The notes: generated from the letters alone by a model not told the origin. Positions 1 through 10,812 are shown, counted from the stretch's first letter. The stretch: DNA of 64,000 bases from Amaurobius ferox (GCA_951213105.1 OX578138.1:98042614-98106613); one strand, 5' to 3'. Numbers and translations are program-made.

Positions 1-231
1 CTTTTATCTCCACGGCTTGCAAACTTCAAAAGTTATATCTCAAATACTTATTGATTAGTTTGTTTATTTAAGTTTTGTTCAATAATTATTAATTATTTTC
101 TGCAAGCTTTTGCTCAACAATAAAAAATACAATGACTTCAAAATAGATTTAATTGTGAACAAGATTTTGTCATAATTACGTCATTTGAATAAAGTTTATT
201 TTTTTCGATGAAGTTTGAAGTTTCCAAGTAA
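1..231 (-). repeat. Family B repeat, left fragment (B4)
   Basis: The stretch around 180-228 (gtcatttgaataaagttt, ttcgatgaagttt) matches the reverse strand of the 1.3-kb family B repeat seen intact at 11761-13072. The matching continuation reappears at 2190-2335, so this is one family B copy split by the two family A copies between them. Bases 1-175 are AT-rich and only loosely comparable. Confidence 0.55.
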
Positions 232-1309
232 AAAAATCTGATATGGGCAGCACATGACTTTCCTTATATAATGCAACGAATTTACTACTGTTACAGTTAA
301 AAAAATCTGATGTGGGCAACATATGACTTTCCTTATATAATGTAATGAATTTACTACTTTTACAGTAAAAAATATAGGTTTTTCTTATAGTAGATACGAA
401 TATTCTTTCCAAGATATTGAATTTTCGACAATTAGTCGTCATTTGCCTTGATTTAGAGTCATTTTTATCCATTTGGCGAGATTTTCGTTAATTTGGCAAC
501 ATTTCAAAAAAGTCGCCAAGTTGGCGACATTACGCCAAATTCGTCGCCAAAATTTCGCCAAGCGTTATGCACTAAAAAATAAGTTATTCTTACAGCAGAT
601 AAATGACTATTGGCGTTCAAATACAAAAGTATTATTCAAAGTATCTCTTTTCATGAACGGAACGAGCTAGATCTACGAGAATGACGTCACTCAATTTATC
701 TCATGGTATTACATATGAAAAGTGAACATCTTTCTCAATAGGAAATATTTTTTTTTTATTTTATATGACTTTTTGATAATTTTTTGAAAAATGTCCAATA
801 TCTCGAGAACGGTTCATGTTAGCGTTCTAAAATTTATGTCAATCGTTTTCTAATGAAAAATTACATAAGAAATGTCTATTTGCGTAACTTTATTAGTCAT
901 TTTGATTTTTTGACGATTTTTCCAAAATTTCATTCGTAAATTTAGGGATGTTCTAAACATCCGATTGCGTATAAAAGCAATAGGCTTCCAGTGTCTACGG
1001 ATTGTGATTTTTGAACCAAATTTCATTCGAATCGCTCCATTTGTTCGTGAGATATCGTCTCCACACACACACACACACACATACTTTCACACATACACAC
1101 ACAAAAACAGACATCACTTCAAAAATGTTTGATTCGTGATCAGGCATGCTTGAAACGTGCTCTCCCGTCGAAACTCGAATTCGAATTTTCGACCCCGTCA
1201 CAATACTTTCCTTCCGGCCATCCATTAAATTGCTCTATGTCTTTGGATGAGTCGGATGGTCTGGGCTTTCGACGATACTTTCCTTATACATTATGTATAT
1301 AAGGAAAGT
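232..1309 (+). repeat. Family A repeat, copy 1
   Basis: A hairpin-ended repeat. Its 5' segment (TCTGATRTGGGCARCACATG, then GACTTTCCTTATATAATG) is present twice in tandem, at about 237 and 305. Internal marks are the short palindrome GTCGCCAAGTTGGCGAC near 514, a (CA)n run at 1061-1102 and the 3' hairpin ACTTTCCTTATA..TATAAGGAAAGT ending at 1309. A 61-bp SINE end is inserted in the hairpin at 1214-1274. No convincing protein is encoded; reading frames here are shadows of the repeat. Confidence 0.75.
1214..1274 (+). mobile_element. SINE 3' end only (mini insertion)
   Basis: A 61-bp insert (starts ccggccatcc, ends ctgggctttcgacg) resembles the last 60 bp of the full SINE at 38250-38535. It is flanked by the direct repeat ATACTTTCCTT (1203-1213 and 1275-1285). 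That repeat occurs once at this place in other family A copies, so it is a target-site duplication. This is an extreme 5'-truncated retroposed copy. Confidence 0.75.
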
Positions 1310-2189
1310 AAAAATGTTATTCTTATAGTATATATTTATATTCTTCCCAAGATATTAAATTTTCTTCAATTAGTCGTCATTTTCATTGATGTAGAGTCAT
1401 TTTTTATCCATTTGGTGAGATTTTCGATAATATGGCAACATTTTAAAAAGTCGCCAAGTTTGCGACATTCCGCCAAATTCGTCGCCAAAATCTCGCCAAG
1501 CGGTATGGACGGAAAAATAAGTTATTCTTACAGCAGATAAATGACTATTGCCGTTCAAATACAAAAGTATTACTCAAAGTATCTTTTCTCGTGAATGGAA
1601 CGAGTTAGATCCACGAGAATGATATCAGCAAATTTATCGCATGATATTGCATATGAAAAGTCAACATGTTTCTCAACAGTTAATATTTTTCTTATTTTAC
1701 TTGAATTTTTGGTAAATTTATTTGAAAAATGTGCAATATCTCGAGAACGGTTAATGCTTGCGTCCTACAGTTTGTGTCAATCGTTTTCTAAGAAAAAATT
1801 ACATAAGAAATGTCTATTTGCCTAACTTTATTAGAGGTTTTGATTTTTTTGATGATTTTTTCAAAATTTCACTCGAAAATTTAGGGGGATTCTGAACATT
1901 AGATTGTATTTAAAAACAATAAACTTCCAGTATTCACGGATTGTAATTTTTGTACCAAATTTCATTCGAATCGCTCCATTCGTTCGTGAGATATCGTCTC
2001 CACACACACACACACACACACACGCACGCACATACTTTCACACACACACACACAAAAACAGACATCACCTCAAAAATGTTCGATTTGTGATCAGGGATGC
2101 TTGAAACGTGCTCTCCTGTCGAAAACTCGAATTCGAATTTTCGACCCCGTCACAATACTTTCCTTATACATTATGTATATAAGGAAAGT
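1310..2189 (+). repeat. Family A repeat, copy 2 (in tandem with copy 1)
   Basis: It follows directly on the end of copy 1 and lacks the first ~70 bp of the family (the TCTGATGTGGGCAGC part), starting at aaaaatgttattcttatag. It carries the same palindrome block near 1455, a (CA)n run at 2001-2054 and the complete terminal hairpin ending at 2189. Copies 1 and 2 together interrupt a family B element. Confidence 0.75.
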
Positions 2190-2335
2190 CATAAATTGTT
2201 GCAGTTCTGTGGTAATTTAAAAAATATCACCGCTGAATGTATCACATTTTAGAGATGCTTAAATAAAATTGCATTTCAGTTGGAAAGTGTTTCGTAACCA
2301 ATGCTTTCTGCATGATTGATCTTTCTTGCTTAATG
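2190..2335 (-). repeat. Family B repeat, right fragment (B4)
   Basis: Matches the reverse-strand 5' end of family B: compare 2260-2335 (ttggaaagtgtttcgtaacc, tgcatgattgatctttcttg) with 13013-13072. Together with 1-231 it reconstitutes one family B copy split by family A. Confidence 0.7.
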
Positions 2336-2374
2336 TTAAATTTCTAACTCGAATGAAGGCCTTTATTGTTTCAG

Positions 2375-2527
2375 GTTAAGATGAACGGCATTGAACCAAG
2401 TGCTCTAAAAATACTCCTGAATTACATGTACACTGGTGATTTGAACATTAGCTGCCAAAATCTAACTGAAATTTACTTCGCTGCTCAGAAATTAAAAATG
2501 AAGAAAGTTGTGATTAGATGCATTCAA
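2375..2527 (+). CDS. BTB-BACK (kelch-like) protein, exon encoding the BTB domain end
   Basis: A 51-codon exon between a tttcag acceptor and a gtaaat donor, phase 0 at both ends. The product has the C-terminal BTB signature: LLNYMYTGDLNIS (the x-x-F/L-Y-TG-x-L motif), a leucine-rich helix, and FAAQKLKMKKVVIRC, where BTB proteins have the A-A-x-x-L-Q-M helix. BTB domains dimerise, and in kelch-like proteins they commonly bind Cullin-3 to form ubiquitin ligases. The start codon and first BTB helices must lie on exons left of the window. The next exon (6087) continues in phase into the BACK domain. Which family member this is cannot be told. Confidence 0.85.
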
Positions 2528-2671
2528 GTAAATATATAATACATTCTCTATGCAATTTAAATGGAAAAATGTATACATTCCTGTGTCAGGTGACAGGAGT
2601 AGCGAGAATCGTGGAAAGCAGTGGAATCATGATCGAGCTAGACGTTCCAGGTGGAACCCTGGGGTTCCGTG

Positions 2672-2920
2672 ATAAGAGTAGGACAGCCCAATAGTTAGTG
2701 CACGGGAATTACACTCGAAGGATCCAAGTTCGATTCCCGGCTCTGTCGAAACTGTCCCCGTATTTACGCGGAGTACTTGCACGTCAAATATGTGGGTCCG
2801 TAAGTTCTTCCGAGAGGTTGGTGGTAGGGGAAGGAGGAAATGGTCCCTGTGTATGCCGCCTCCAATTGAGTCCAAACAAATGTATCTTCGGATATGACGG
2901 TCTGAGTAAAAGAAGAAGTG
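2672..2920 (+). mobile_element. tRNA-headed SINE, diverged copy
   Basis: The tRNA-like head has an A box (cccaatagttagtgca) and a B box (gttcgattccc, 2729-2739). The SINE body follows: acgcggagtac, atgtgggtccgtaag, ccgagaggttggtggtaggg, and the end gacggtctgag. It is diverged from the copies at 7129 and 38250, and its middle is shortened after 2865. I could not fix a target-site duplication, so the ends are approximate. Confidence 0.75.
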
Positions 2921-3074
2921 GTCTCAGCGATGTAATAAACTCACCACAGAAATCAAATGACACAAATTCAGAAACATTACGAATTCGTCCTAACGTCTCT
3001 TCTCCAACGCGGTAGCGCTTCATTCACTAATTTATGTTCAATTGCACAGCCTCCATTGTTCGTGAGTAAAGTAA

Positions 3075-3835
3075 GATGAGCGTCAGTAAATCTTCTGCAC
3101 TATCCGCCCTTTGTTAACTTTCTCGGCGCACGTTTTTTGCCGAAATTCTGCTCAAACAGTTGCGAAATATTTTCCGAAAGATAAAATGCAATGCTTAGAT
3201 TATATTAAAACTAAATTTAATATCCAATAAGACATAATATATTTTTTATTTTAATCCAAAATATTTTTGGTGCTGCCATCTGTTGTCGTAATTTAATTCA
3301 TACCGATTATTTCTACTTTTTAATGAACATTTTTAAATATCTATTCCTTCTAATACAGTATTAAATACAACAACAGATCATATATAATAATGTCACAATC
3401 ACGGATAGGTAATTTCTAATTTTATAAATTTGATAAGGGGATCGGAATGGACATCACTGAGGACTGCAGCTTTGTGTTCAAGTCCAAGTTCAATTACGTT
3501 TCAGTGATTGTGGCATTATTATATATGATCTATTGTATTTAATAGCGTATTAGAAGGAATAGACATTTAAAAATGTTCATTAAAAAAAAAAAAAATAGTT
3601 GGTATGAATTAAATTACGACAACAGATGGCAGCACCAAAAATATTTTGAATTAAAAAAATAGATGTATTCTATGTTTCATTGGGTATTAAATTTAGTTTT
3701 AATATAATCTAAGCATTGCATGTTATCTATCAGAAAATATTTCCCAACTGTTTGAGCAGAATTTCGGCGAAAAACGTGTGCCGCGAAAGTTAACAAAGCG
3801 CAGATAGGGCAGAAGATTTGCTGACGCTCACCCTT
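3075..3835. repeat. Foldback (long inverted repeat) MITE
   Basis: Arms of about 330 bp (3075-3402 and 3503-3834) are inverted copies of each other. Outer ends are gatgagcgtcagtaaatc and the complement of gatttgctgacgctcaccc; shared internal words include ctgctcaaacagtt and ggtgctgccatctgttgtcg. The ~100-bp centre is not shared. No protein is encoded. The class is unassigned because I see no clear target-site duplication. Confidence 0.75.
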
Positions 3836-4408
3836 AAACTGAAACATGAAACTTAAAATTAATTATTTCATTATCAATTATATTTTTATTATTTTATTTA
3901 TTATTTACTTTTTAACAAGTTTATATTTCTCAAACCTGGAAATGAAAGAACCATTTGTCATGCATAACATAAGTAAGTAATGCATGCAATTTGATATACA
4001 ACTTTGATTATGAGGAAAACATTTAAAAAATTTTTAAAGTATAACATCACATATAATTTTGAAAACGTAATTTGATTCTAACGAGCCCCAATTTCGGTAT
4101 TAAAATAACGATACTTTGTACATTTTGCAACGTAAATGTCTAAAATCAAAATCTGTGGAGTGAGTACTCGACTTTTTTCTTTTCGGGGTTCCGCCGTTCC
4201 GCCGTCAACTTATGAATACTTTTTAACTTTCATGATGGTGCTGCCATCTATCGGGGTAATAATGTACTATTATAAGGAAAACTATTGCAAGATATTCAAG
4301 CAAAAATAAAATAAAAATGCTGCATTTTTATTCTGTCTGTGATTTAATACGTTGCTAAAGTTTTCCTTATTTTTTGCACAAGTGTTGTTTTACCTATTGA
4401 TGTTCTCT

Positions 4409-4435
4409 CCCCCCCCCCCCCCCCCCCCCCCCCCC
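4409..4435. repeat. Homopolymer C tract (27 C)
   Basis: An uninterrupted run of C in otherwise AT-rich DNA. Similar C or G runs occur near 25870, 30598, 31577, 32272, 32787, 53979, 61186, 61753 and 62071. Confidence 0.95.
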
Positions 4436-4710
4436 GTCCCAACAATTTGCAGTGTAGCAAGCAATATTGTAGCTTACAAAACTTCCTTGAAGAAAGCAGT
4501 CAAATGTCAGATGGCAAATGCCTGTAGGCGTATGTCAATTGTCATCAAGGTCAAGTTTGCCACTTCGTGTAGTCCGAGCTAAATTGTGAACAAATTCAAT
4601 ACCGGATACTTGGAACTAATAACGGAAAAATATACATTTCGTTCTTCTAACTTGCATTGATATGGGTAAATCTGACTTCAAATTAGCAGAACTACAAATT
4701 GCTTTGCTTA

Positions 4711-5391
4711 TACACGGTGATTCAAAAAAGATGGGGCAAACTTTACGAGGTAGTAGTACAAACCAAACCAAGCATTTTCGTCATAGTTTACCGAATTAGA
4801 AATGAAACATGAAGGCTTTACAGGCTACATTCTAGTTGAATTAGAAAAACAAGTATACAAATTTCATCTGGGAAGAAGAAGAAGCCTTATGCAAATTTTT
4901 TCGTAACGCCGATTGTACGGCTTTATCAGCTTGCAGCAGTTATTCGCAGCTCCAAATTTTGAGAAGATGGAGGAATTTACAAATAGGGAAAAAGCCGATA
5001 TGCATTTCATCTATGGATCTTCTTTCTGTGAGGATATCTCAAGAGTCTCGTTTATGACACTCCCCTTGAATCTGAAGAGGAACTTGGCACCAGAACTTGT
5101 CACGACATGCCTGGTCTGTCCGAGAGAGTTCGCCAATCAAGTCACTGTAAGACGTGCATTCAGGTTGACGGTCTCTCTTTTGAGCCATTACTGTAATTAT
5201 CGTTTATTAAATGTCATTTTATAACTAAGCCAGTCTTGTGTTTTCGCCTCACCTCGCCGGTTTCACCATTAAGCGCCCAATGGCGCCTTTACATTTCATT
5301 TCCGACCCGGTAAACTATGACGAAAAATGCTTGGTTTGCTGTGTACTACCACCTTGTAAAGTTTGGCCTATCTTCTTTCAATCATCCTATA
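4711..5391 (+). mobile_element. Deletion derivative of a DD41D/DUF4817-type DNA transposon
   Basis: A 681-bp element with inverted ends (TACACGGTGATTC against TATAGGATGATTG) and longer subterminal inverted similarity: aaccaagcattttcgtcatagt at 4778 and its complement near 5310. It is flanked by TA on both sides (4709-4710, 5392-5393). Inside, 4963-5040 encodes EFTNREKADMHFIYGSS, the start of a DUF4817-like transposase N-terminus (compare the REYYDMYFICGQCNGN region of the element at 50668). The catalytic half is absent, so this copy is not autonomous. Confidence 0.7.
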
Positions 5392-6086
5392 TATGAAATG
5401 AACATATTTTTCGAAAACATAATTACATTCTAGAAGAAGGTAGAATTGTCGAAAGCATAATAGCATTTTAGAAAAGGACCATAGCTCCGAAGACCCTTTT
5501 TCTACATGTTGAAAACCTCCAAACTGTTTATTTCAAAGTAATATATCAAGACTTTATATAATATTTACAATTACTAACATATTCTATAATTTTGTGGTAG
5601 CAGCCGACTCTGCCCCTGCCAAAGACATCGATCGAAGATGCTAGGAATCAGTACCCGAATTATAAGCTCGGAGTGGAAGCTAGCTTTTGCTCTAACCTTA
5701 TAATGTCGGTCTTGTAACCACCGGATCCCGAGTTCGGGCCTGACTCGGGACTAGCAACATCAACTCCTACAATTTAAAATAAAAACTAATATTGTCAGTT
5801 TCAAATTAATTAAAAATATATTTCTGGTTAAACTCCTTATCACATGCAAAATTCAAGGAGCCCTTAAAATTTGGAGTCCGGGGCCGGAGTCCCAGAAGCC
5901 TGCAAACGTCTCAAAACTAGGTAGTCGCGGGCGCTTTAGGAGGCGGTCACAAGGATAATTAACACTACTATACATAACGGTAAATTTATCTCTAAATTAT
6001 TAACGTTAAATTCATAACTGGTCTTGTCACAAAATACAAGAGGTCTCTCAGAAAGGAGCCACTGCAGAAAACCCCTTTGTTTCTAG
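5392..6086. other. Intron sequence with an interspersed repeat
   Basis: The start (tatgaaatgaacatattttt, aaaacataattacattctag) matches 53747-53800, so the element at 4711 landed in an older interspersed repeat. A moderately GC-rich stretch at 5600-5760 has tRNA-like words (gagttcgggcc) but no foldable tRNA that I can support. No exon is seen before 6087. Confidence 0.5.
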
Positions 6087-6301
6087 ATTCTTCGAAAGAA
6101 TGATGGTGCATCCTTCGTCTACAAATACACAGTGTCATCAAAATTGAATATGATCAAGGAAAAGCACAAATCTTTCTGCTGGATACTGAAGAATTTAAAG
6201 TGCTGTTTGATGGGCAAAGAGTATTTGAACTTGAGCATTGATCAAGTTTGTGAAATCGTAGCTGGAGGTTTCCTGAAATCCGAAGAATATAAGGTGGAAA
6301 A
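6087..6301 (+). CDS. BTB-BACK protein, exon with the first half of the BACK domain
   Basis: A 215-bp exon between a gtttctag acceptor and a gtaagc donor, entering in phase 0 and leaving in phase 2. The encoded segment follows kelch-like proteins well. It has a short linker, the helix LNMIKEKHKSFCWILKNL (where BACK proteins have LKEKAxxFIxxNF), then MGKEYLNLSIDQVCEIVAGG and FLKSEEYKVEK (E-F-L-x-L-S-x-x-Q-v-x-x-i-l). BACK domains orient the substrate module relative to Cullin-3. It joins in frame to the BTB exon on the left and runs toward ALKWISHNKPER in the exon at 11162. Confidence 0.85.
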
Positions 6302-6954
6302 GTAAGCTTATAAATAAAAGCTTACTTTTATTTAAATAAGCTATGTAAATAAAATTGAAAATATGTCTATTTGTCTCATCACCACTGACCACTGGGAAAA
6401 GCAGCACCGAATTTCACGAAATTTTGATAGGCAGTTTTAGCAGCGTTCCTTTCAAGACTATATAGCCGTGGGGGGAGAGGGCGAATAACATTTTAGAGGG
6501 GTGCAAGTTTTCTATTTGTCCTATATAAATATATCTAAATACTCTAACATAAATAAAAGCTGCATTAGCATAAAATGTCTCCGGGAGGGGGGTGGATAAT
6601 ACTGAGAGAAAGAAACACTGAGGCTTAGTACGGGTCCCACTTAAAATTCAGCCCTCCTTCTGACTGTTTTTAATTCCATTTGTAAGCAAAGTAGTTACAG
6701 CAAATGATATTTTTCATGTATATACAACTTAAATGTATGAAAAATGTATTTATTAAAATATATGCAACATAAATATTAAAATGTGTGTAGCAAATTTTAG
6801 TCTTTCTAGCTGCTCCAGTTAGTTTTCAAGTTATTCCCCCAAAAAAGTGTATATTCCTATAGCGGGACTAAGATGTGCTAGCCCGATGAGGTTAAAAATC
6901 TAAAGAATGAAAATACGAGTATGCCACAAAAGACTACGACACATACTATATGTG

Positions 6955-7016
6955 CGTTCCGGCCACTCAAACTGCTGCTCCTTGTCTACGGATGAGTCGG
7001 ACGGCCTGGGTTTTCG
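6955..7016 (+). mobile_element. SINE 3' end only (mini insertion)
   Basis: A 62-bp insert (cgttccggccactcaaactg .. gcctgggttttcg) is flanked by a perfect 14-bp direct repeat ACATACTATATGTG at 6941-6954 and 7017-7030. It has the same 3'-end sequence type as the inserts at 1214 and 33540. Confidence 0.8.
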
Positions 7017-7128
7017 ACATACTATATGTGGACTTTCTGGCTGCTTCAGTTCTCGAATTATTACCCAAAAAACCGAGTCGATAAGGTTCAAAATCCAAAA
7101 AATCAAAATATACCACAAAAGGCAACGA

Positions 7129-7426
7129 TAGGGGTTCGGTAGACCAGTAGTTAGCGCGCAGAAATTGCACTCGGTAGACCAGGGTTCGATTCCTGCCATT
7201 GCCAAAACTGCCACCGTGTTCATGCGGAGTACGATCACGTTAAACATGTGGGTGCGTAAGTCTTTCCGAGAGGTTTGTGGTAGGGGAAGGAGGGTACGGT
7301 CCCTGTGGATGCCTCCCCCACTCTGGGTTCCGTTCAAAATTGGGTGGCACTTCCCGACCGTCCAAACAGTTACCTTACACCTTTCTGGTAAGTCGGACGG
7401 TCTGGGTCTTAACAACAACAACAACA
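7129..7426 (+). mobile_element. Full-length tRNA-headed SINE
   Basis: A 298-bp copy bounded by the perfect 14-bp duplication ACAAAAGGCAACGA (7115-7128 and 7427-7440). The tRNA-like head has an A box (tagaccagtagttagcgcg) and B box (gggttcgattcc, about 7183-7194). The body matches 38250-38535, and the tail is an (AAC)n run at 7411-7429. RNA polymerase III would transcribe such an element from the A/B boxes, and a LINE would mobilise it. Confidence 0.9.
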
Positions 7427-7589
7427 ACAAAAGGCAACGACATACTACATTTGGACTTTTTAGCTGCTCCAGTTCTTGGGTTGTTCCCAAATAACAAGTA
7501 CATTCCTATGGCAGGTGCGCTGATCCGATAAGGTTAAAAATCCAAAGAATGAAAATATTCGCTCCGGTTTCGAGTTATTAAAAAACAAG

Positions 7590-8890
7590 AAAGATCAATC
7601 ATGCTTAAAGCATTGATTATGAAACACTTTCCAACTTCAATGCAATTTTATTTAAAAAAGTCGAAAATGCAATACATTCCTCGGTAATATTTTAAAACTT
7701 ATCACAATACTACATTGATTTATTATATTTGAAAACTTAAACCTTCATTGAAAAAAATGAACTTCATTCAAATGACGGCATTGAAATATAAATTGCCTGG
7801 TTTAAATATCTCTAAAATGCAATACATTCCACGGTAATATTTTTAAAACTATCATAATACTACGATAATTTATTATATTTGAAAACTTCATCGAAAACAA
7901 CTGAAATAAATTCAAATGACGTCATAGAAAAAATAACACGCCTGGATCTCTCTATAAAAGCAGGATTTCATTCATAACTTTCTCCATTTCATTCATCACA
8001 ATACTATAATAATTTATTTTATTTAAAAATTAAGACCATGGAGCTACAATTCATAAATTTTATGCTTAAAACTTCATCGAAAAAAATCGTTCTTCTGTTT
8101 ATAAAATCAATTAATATTTCATTCATATCAGCCATGCAGACTCCATGGACTGAATTATTTTGTGTTAAAGAAATACAGTAATTCTAATACAACTCATTCT
8201 ACATATTTTGCTGTTTACATTTTACATAAGTGAAAAATAGGCTTAGTTGTAGAAATAATCAAATTTGAATGAGAATTTAAACTCAAATATATTGTCATTG
8301 TGTTGTTTTAGTATGTAGATGCACAGAATTTAAGCAAAAATAAAGTAGATTTAGGACGGATACAACACTCAATATGAATTAAAAAGAACTTAAAAAAATC
8401 ACGATTTTGAAACAAGATGGATGCCATATATCATTTTGAAGTGGGTCATGTGATCGTTTCATATCATGGTCACGTGATCGTTTCATATAAGAGGTGTTAT
8501 TATTATTTTAATTTTTATTTAAAAAACTACTGAATATATTTCGCTGAATTTTTTTTTATATATTTTATGGAACAATTTGAATATTACCTAAAATTTTCGA
8601 AGCAATTTGTGAATTTTAAATCCGCTTAAAAAATGTTTGAAAAATTAGTTCCCATAGGGCTCAATGTATTTCATTTTTTCAACCCGGGTTCAATCCAAAA
8701 CTAATTGGGTGATATTATTCATTTATATTCCCATAGGTCCTACAGACCGTCTGAACAGCATACTAAAATTTCATTTTGATTAAGTCATTTTTACGGCAGT
8801 TATCGTGCTAACGGACAGACAGACAGACAGACAGACAGAATGAACAAAGTCATAAACACTTTTCAACTTTGTTGTAAAGTGTTAAAAAAT
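7590..8890 (+). repeat. Family B repeat, copy 1
   Basis: A 1.3-kb repeat starting acaagaaagatcaatcatgc. It has internal re-used blocks (the aatgcratacattcc..ggtaatattttaaaa module appears twice), a (GACA)n run at 8816-8839 and an end hairpin AACACTTTtcaactttgttgtAAAGTGTT near 8858-8886. There is no coding capacity. Copies 2 and 3 lie at 9592 and 11761 (inverted). Confidence 0.75.
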
Positions 8891-9591
8891 GAATACATTC
8901 TTACGGAGGAAGGTAATGATTAAAATATACCGCAAAAGATGATATACCAAATTTTATATTACTGCGATTCATAGAATCTAATAGGTTAGATGTTAGAGTC
9001 TCAAGGATTTGAATCACACTGACCAAGGCTGAACTCGATTTCTCCGGCAACCCTGAGACGGCGCGGCGGGGTTGCCGGCGGATCCAGTTTAGCCTTGCAC
9101 TGATAAACACCAGATTAAGTTTAAAAAATATTACCGAATGCAGTATAGACTTTTTGTAAGCAATTGTTTTTTAGATTAACTAAGGGGATCTGCGCCTTTC
9201 GCAACCCCTTTCGGAAGGATTCGCTTCCTACTCGCTGCGCTCGCTTCATATCTATCTTTTCTAAAAATTCTACTTTCAAAAATCTTTTTTCTATCCCTGC
9301 CTATTTTCCGCAGGAGGGAAAAGCAGGGACTCTTCTTAGCCCAGGGAATCCAAAAACTGAATTCCTTGATTGTATTTCATGCCAAATTAAAGCTTAAATC
9401 GATAAACGGTTTATTTTATCGTGTTACCCTATTATTTCTCTATAAATGTACCAAATTTCATATTTTTGTATACTATAGTTTTTACGGTCCGTGACAGAGA
9501 AATCGCTAGACGTGCCGATACGGAAAAAAAATTCACTTCAGAAGTGCATAAAAAGTAAAATATCTCAAAAACTACATCGAAATTAAAACAA
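8891..9591. other. Linker between family B copies with a GC-rich patch
   Basis: Bases 9000-9110 and 9184-9370 are clearly richer in G+C than the surroundings (gcgcggcggggttgccggcg; tactcgctgcgctcgcttc). The open frames there match nothing I recognise. Bases 9400-9590 resemble 10920-11040 (accaaatttcatatttttgt, then an atagttttacg-like stretch), so they are another low-copy repeat. Confidence 0.45.
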
Positions 9592-10812
9592 GAAAGATCA
9601 ATCATGCATAAAGCATTGATTATGAAACACTTTCCAACTTCAATGCAATTTTATTTAAACATCTCTAAAATGCGATACATTCCTCGGTAATATTTTTAAA
9701 ATTATCACAATACTACATTAATTTTTTATATTTGAAAACTTAAAACTTCATCGAAAAAAATGAACTTCATTCAAATGACGGTATTGAAATATAAATTGCC
9801 TGGTTTAAACATCTCTAAAATGCGATACATTCCTCGGTAATATTTTAAAAAATTATCATAATACTACAATAATTTATTATATTTGAAAACTTCATCGAAA
9901 ACAAATGAACTTTATTCAAATGACATCATCGAAATATAAATCGCCTCTATATAAAAGCAGCATTTAATTCATAAACATTTTTCCATTACTTTCATTCATC
10001 ATAATACTATAATAATTTATTTTATTTAAAAACTTAAAACCATGGAGGTACAAGTAATTTAACTCTATGCTTAAAACTTCATTGAAAAAATCGTTTGCTT
10101 CTCTATGTAAAACCAATGAATGTTTCATTCATATCAGCTATATTGCAGACTCCATGTGCTAAATTACTTTGCTTTAAAGAAATGCAGCAATTCTTATACA
10201 ACACATTCTACACCTTTTGGTGTTTACATTTTCCATAAGTGAAAATTAGGCTTCGTTATAGAAATAATCAAAGTTTGATGATCATTTAAACTCAAATATA
10301 TTGTAATTGCGTTGTTTCAGAACAATGATGCACAGAAATTAAGCAAAAATAAAGCGGTTTTAGGACGGATACAACACTAAATATGAATTAAAAAGAACTT
10401 TAAAAATCACGATTTTGACACAAGATGGATACCATAATTTATTTTGAAGTAGATCACGTGATCTCTTCATATAAAGGATGCAATTATTATTTTAATTTTT
10501 ATTTTAAAAACTACTGAATATATTTTGCTGAAATTTTTTTTATACATTTTCTGGGATAATTTGAATATTGCCTAAACCTTTCGAAGTAATTTGTGAATTT
10601 TAAATTCGCTTAAAAAATGCTTGAAAAATTAGGTCCCATAGGGTTCAATGTATTTCATTTTATCAACTCGGGTTCAATCCAAAACTAATTGGGTGATATT
10701 ATTCATTTATATATTCCCATAGGTCCCACAGACCATCTGAACAACATACTAAAATTTCATTTTGATAAAGTCATTTTTACGGCAGTTATTGTGCTAACGG
10801 ACAGACAGACAG
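9592..10812 (+). repeat. Family B repeat, copy 2 (3' end lost)
   Basis: Starts acaagaaagatcaatcatgc like copy 1 and follows it to the shortened (GACA) run at 10799-10812. The final hairpin is replaced by unrelated sequence. Duplicated internal blocks lie at 9665-9760 and 9818-9880. Confidence 0.75.

Larger units (their letters stand above)
6795..7590 (+). repeat. Three ~150-bp tandem repeat units broken by two SINE insertions
   Basis: Units share tttctagctgctccagtt, gataaggttaaaaatcc and aaagaatgaaaata. They begin near 6797, 7031 and 7450 once the inserts at 6955-7016 and 7129-7426 are set aside. They are non-coding and lie in the intron between the two BACK exons. Short inverted reading frames here are artefacts of the SINE. 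Confidence 0.65.

Noticed and set aside
2627..3023. Overlapping small proteins on both strands
   Set aside because: They lie over a diverged SINE; the open frames are by-products of its higher GC content.
4352..4582. Proline-rich protein over the C tract
   Set aside because: The proline run comes only from the homopolymer; no splice sites, domain or flanking exons. The frames at 25800-25991 and 31411-31626 are rejected for the same reason.
5600..5760. A tRNA or tRNA-derived SINE
   Set aside because: Contains gagttcgggcc and paired-looking words, but I could not arrange a consistent acceptor stem, A box and B box spacing.
6900..7490. 196-residue minus-strand protein
   Set aside because: It is the antisense of a SINE and of a SINE 3' end, with leucine runs from the AAC tail.
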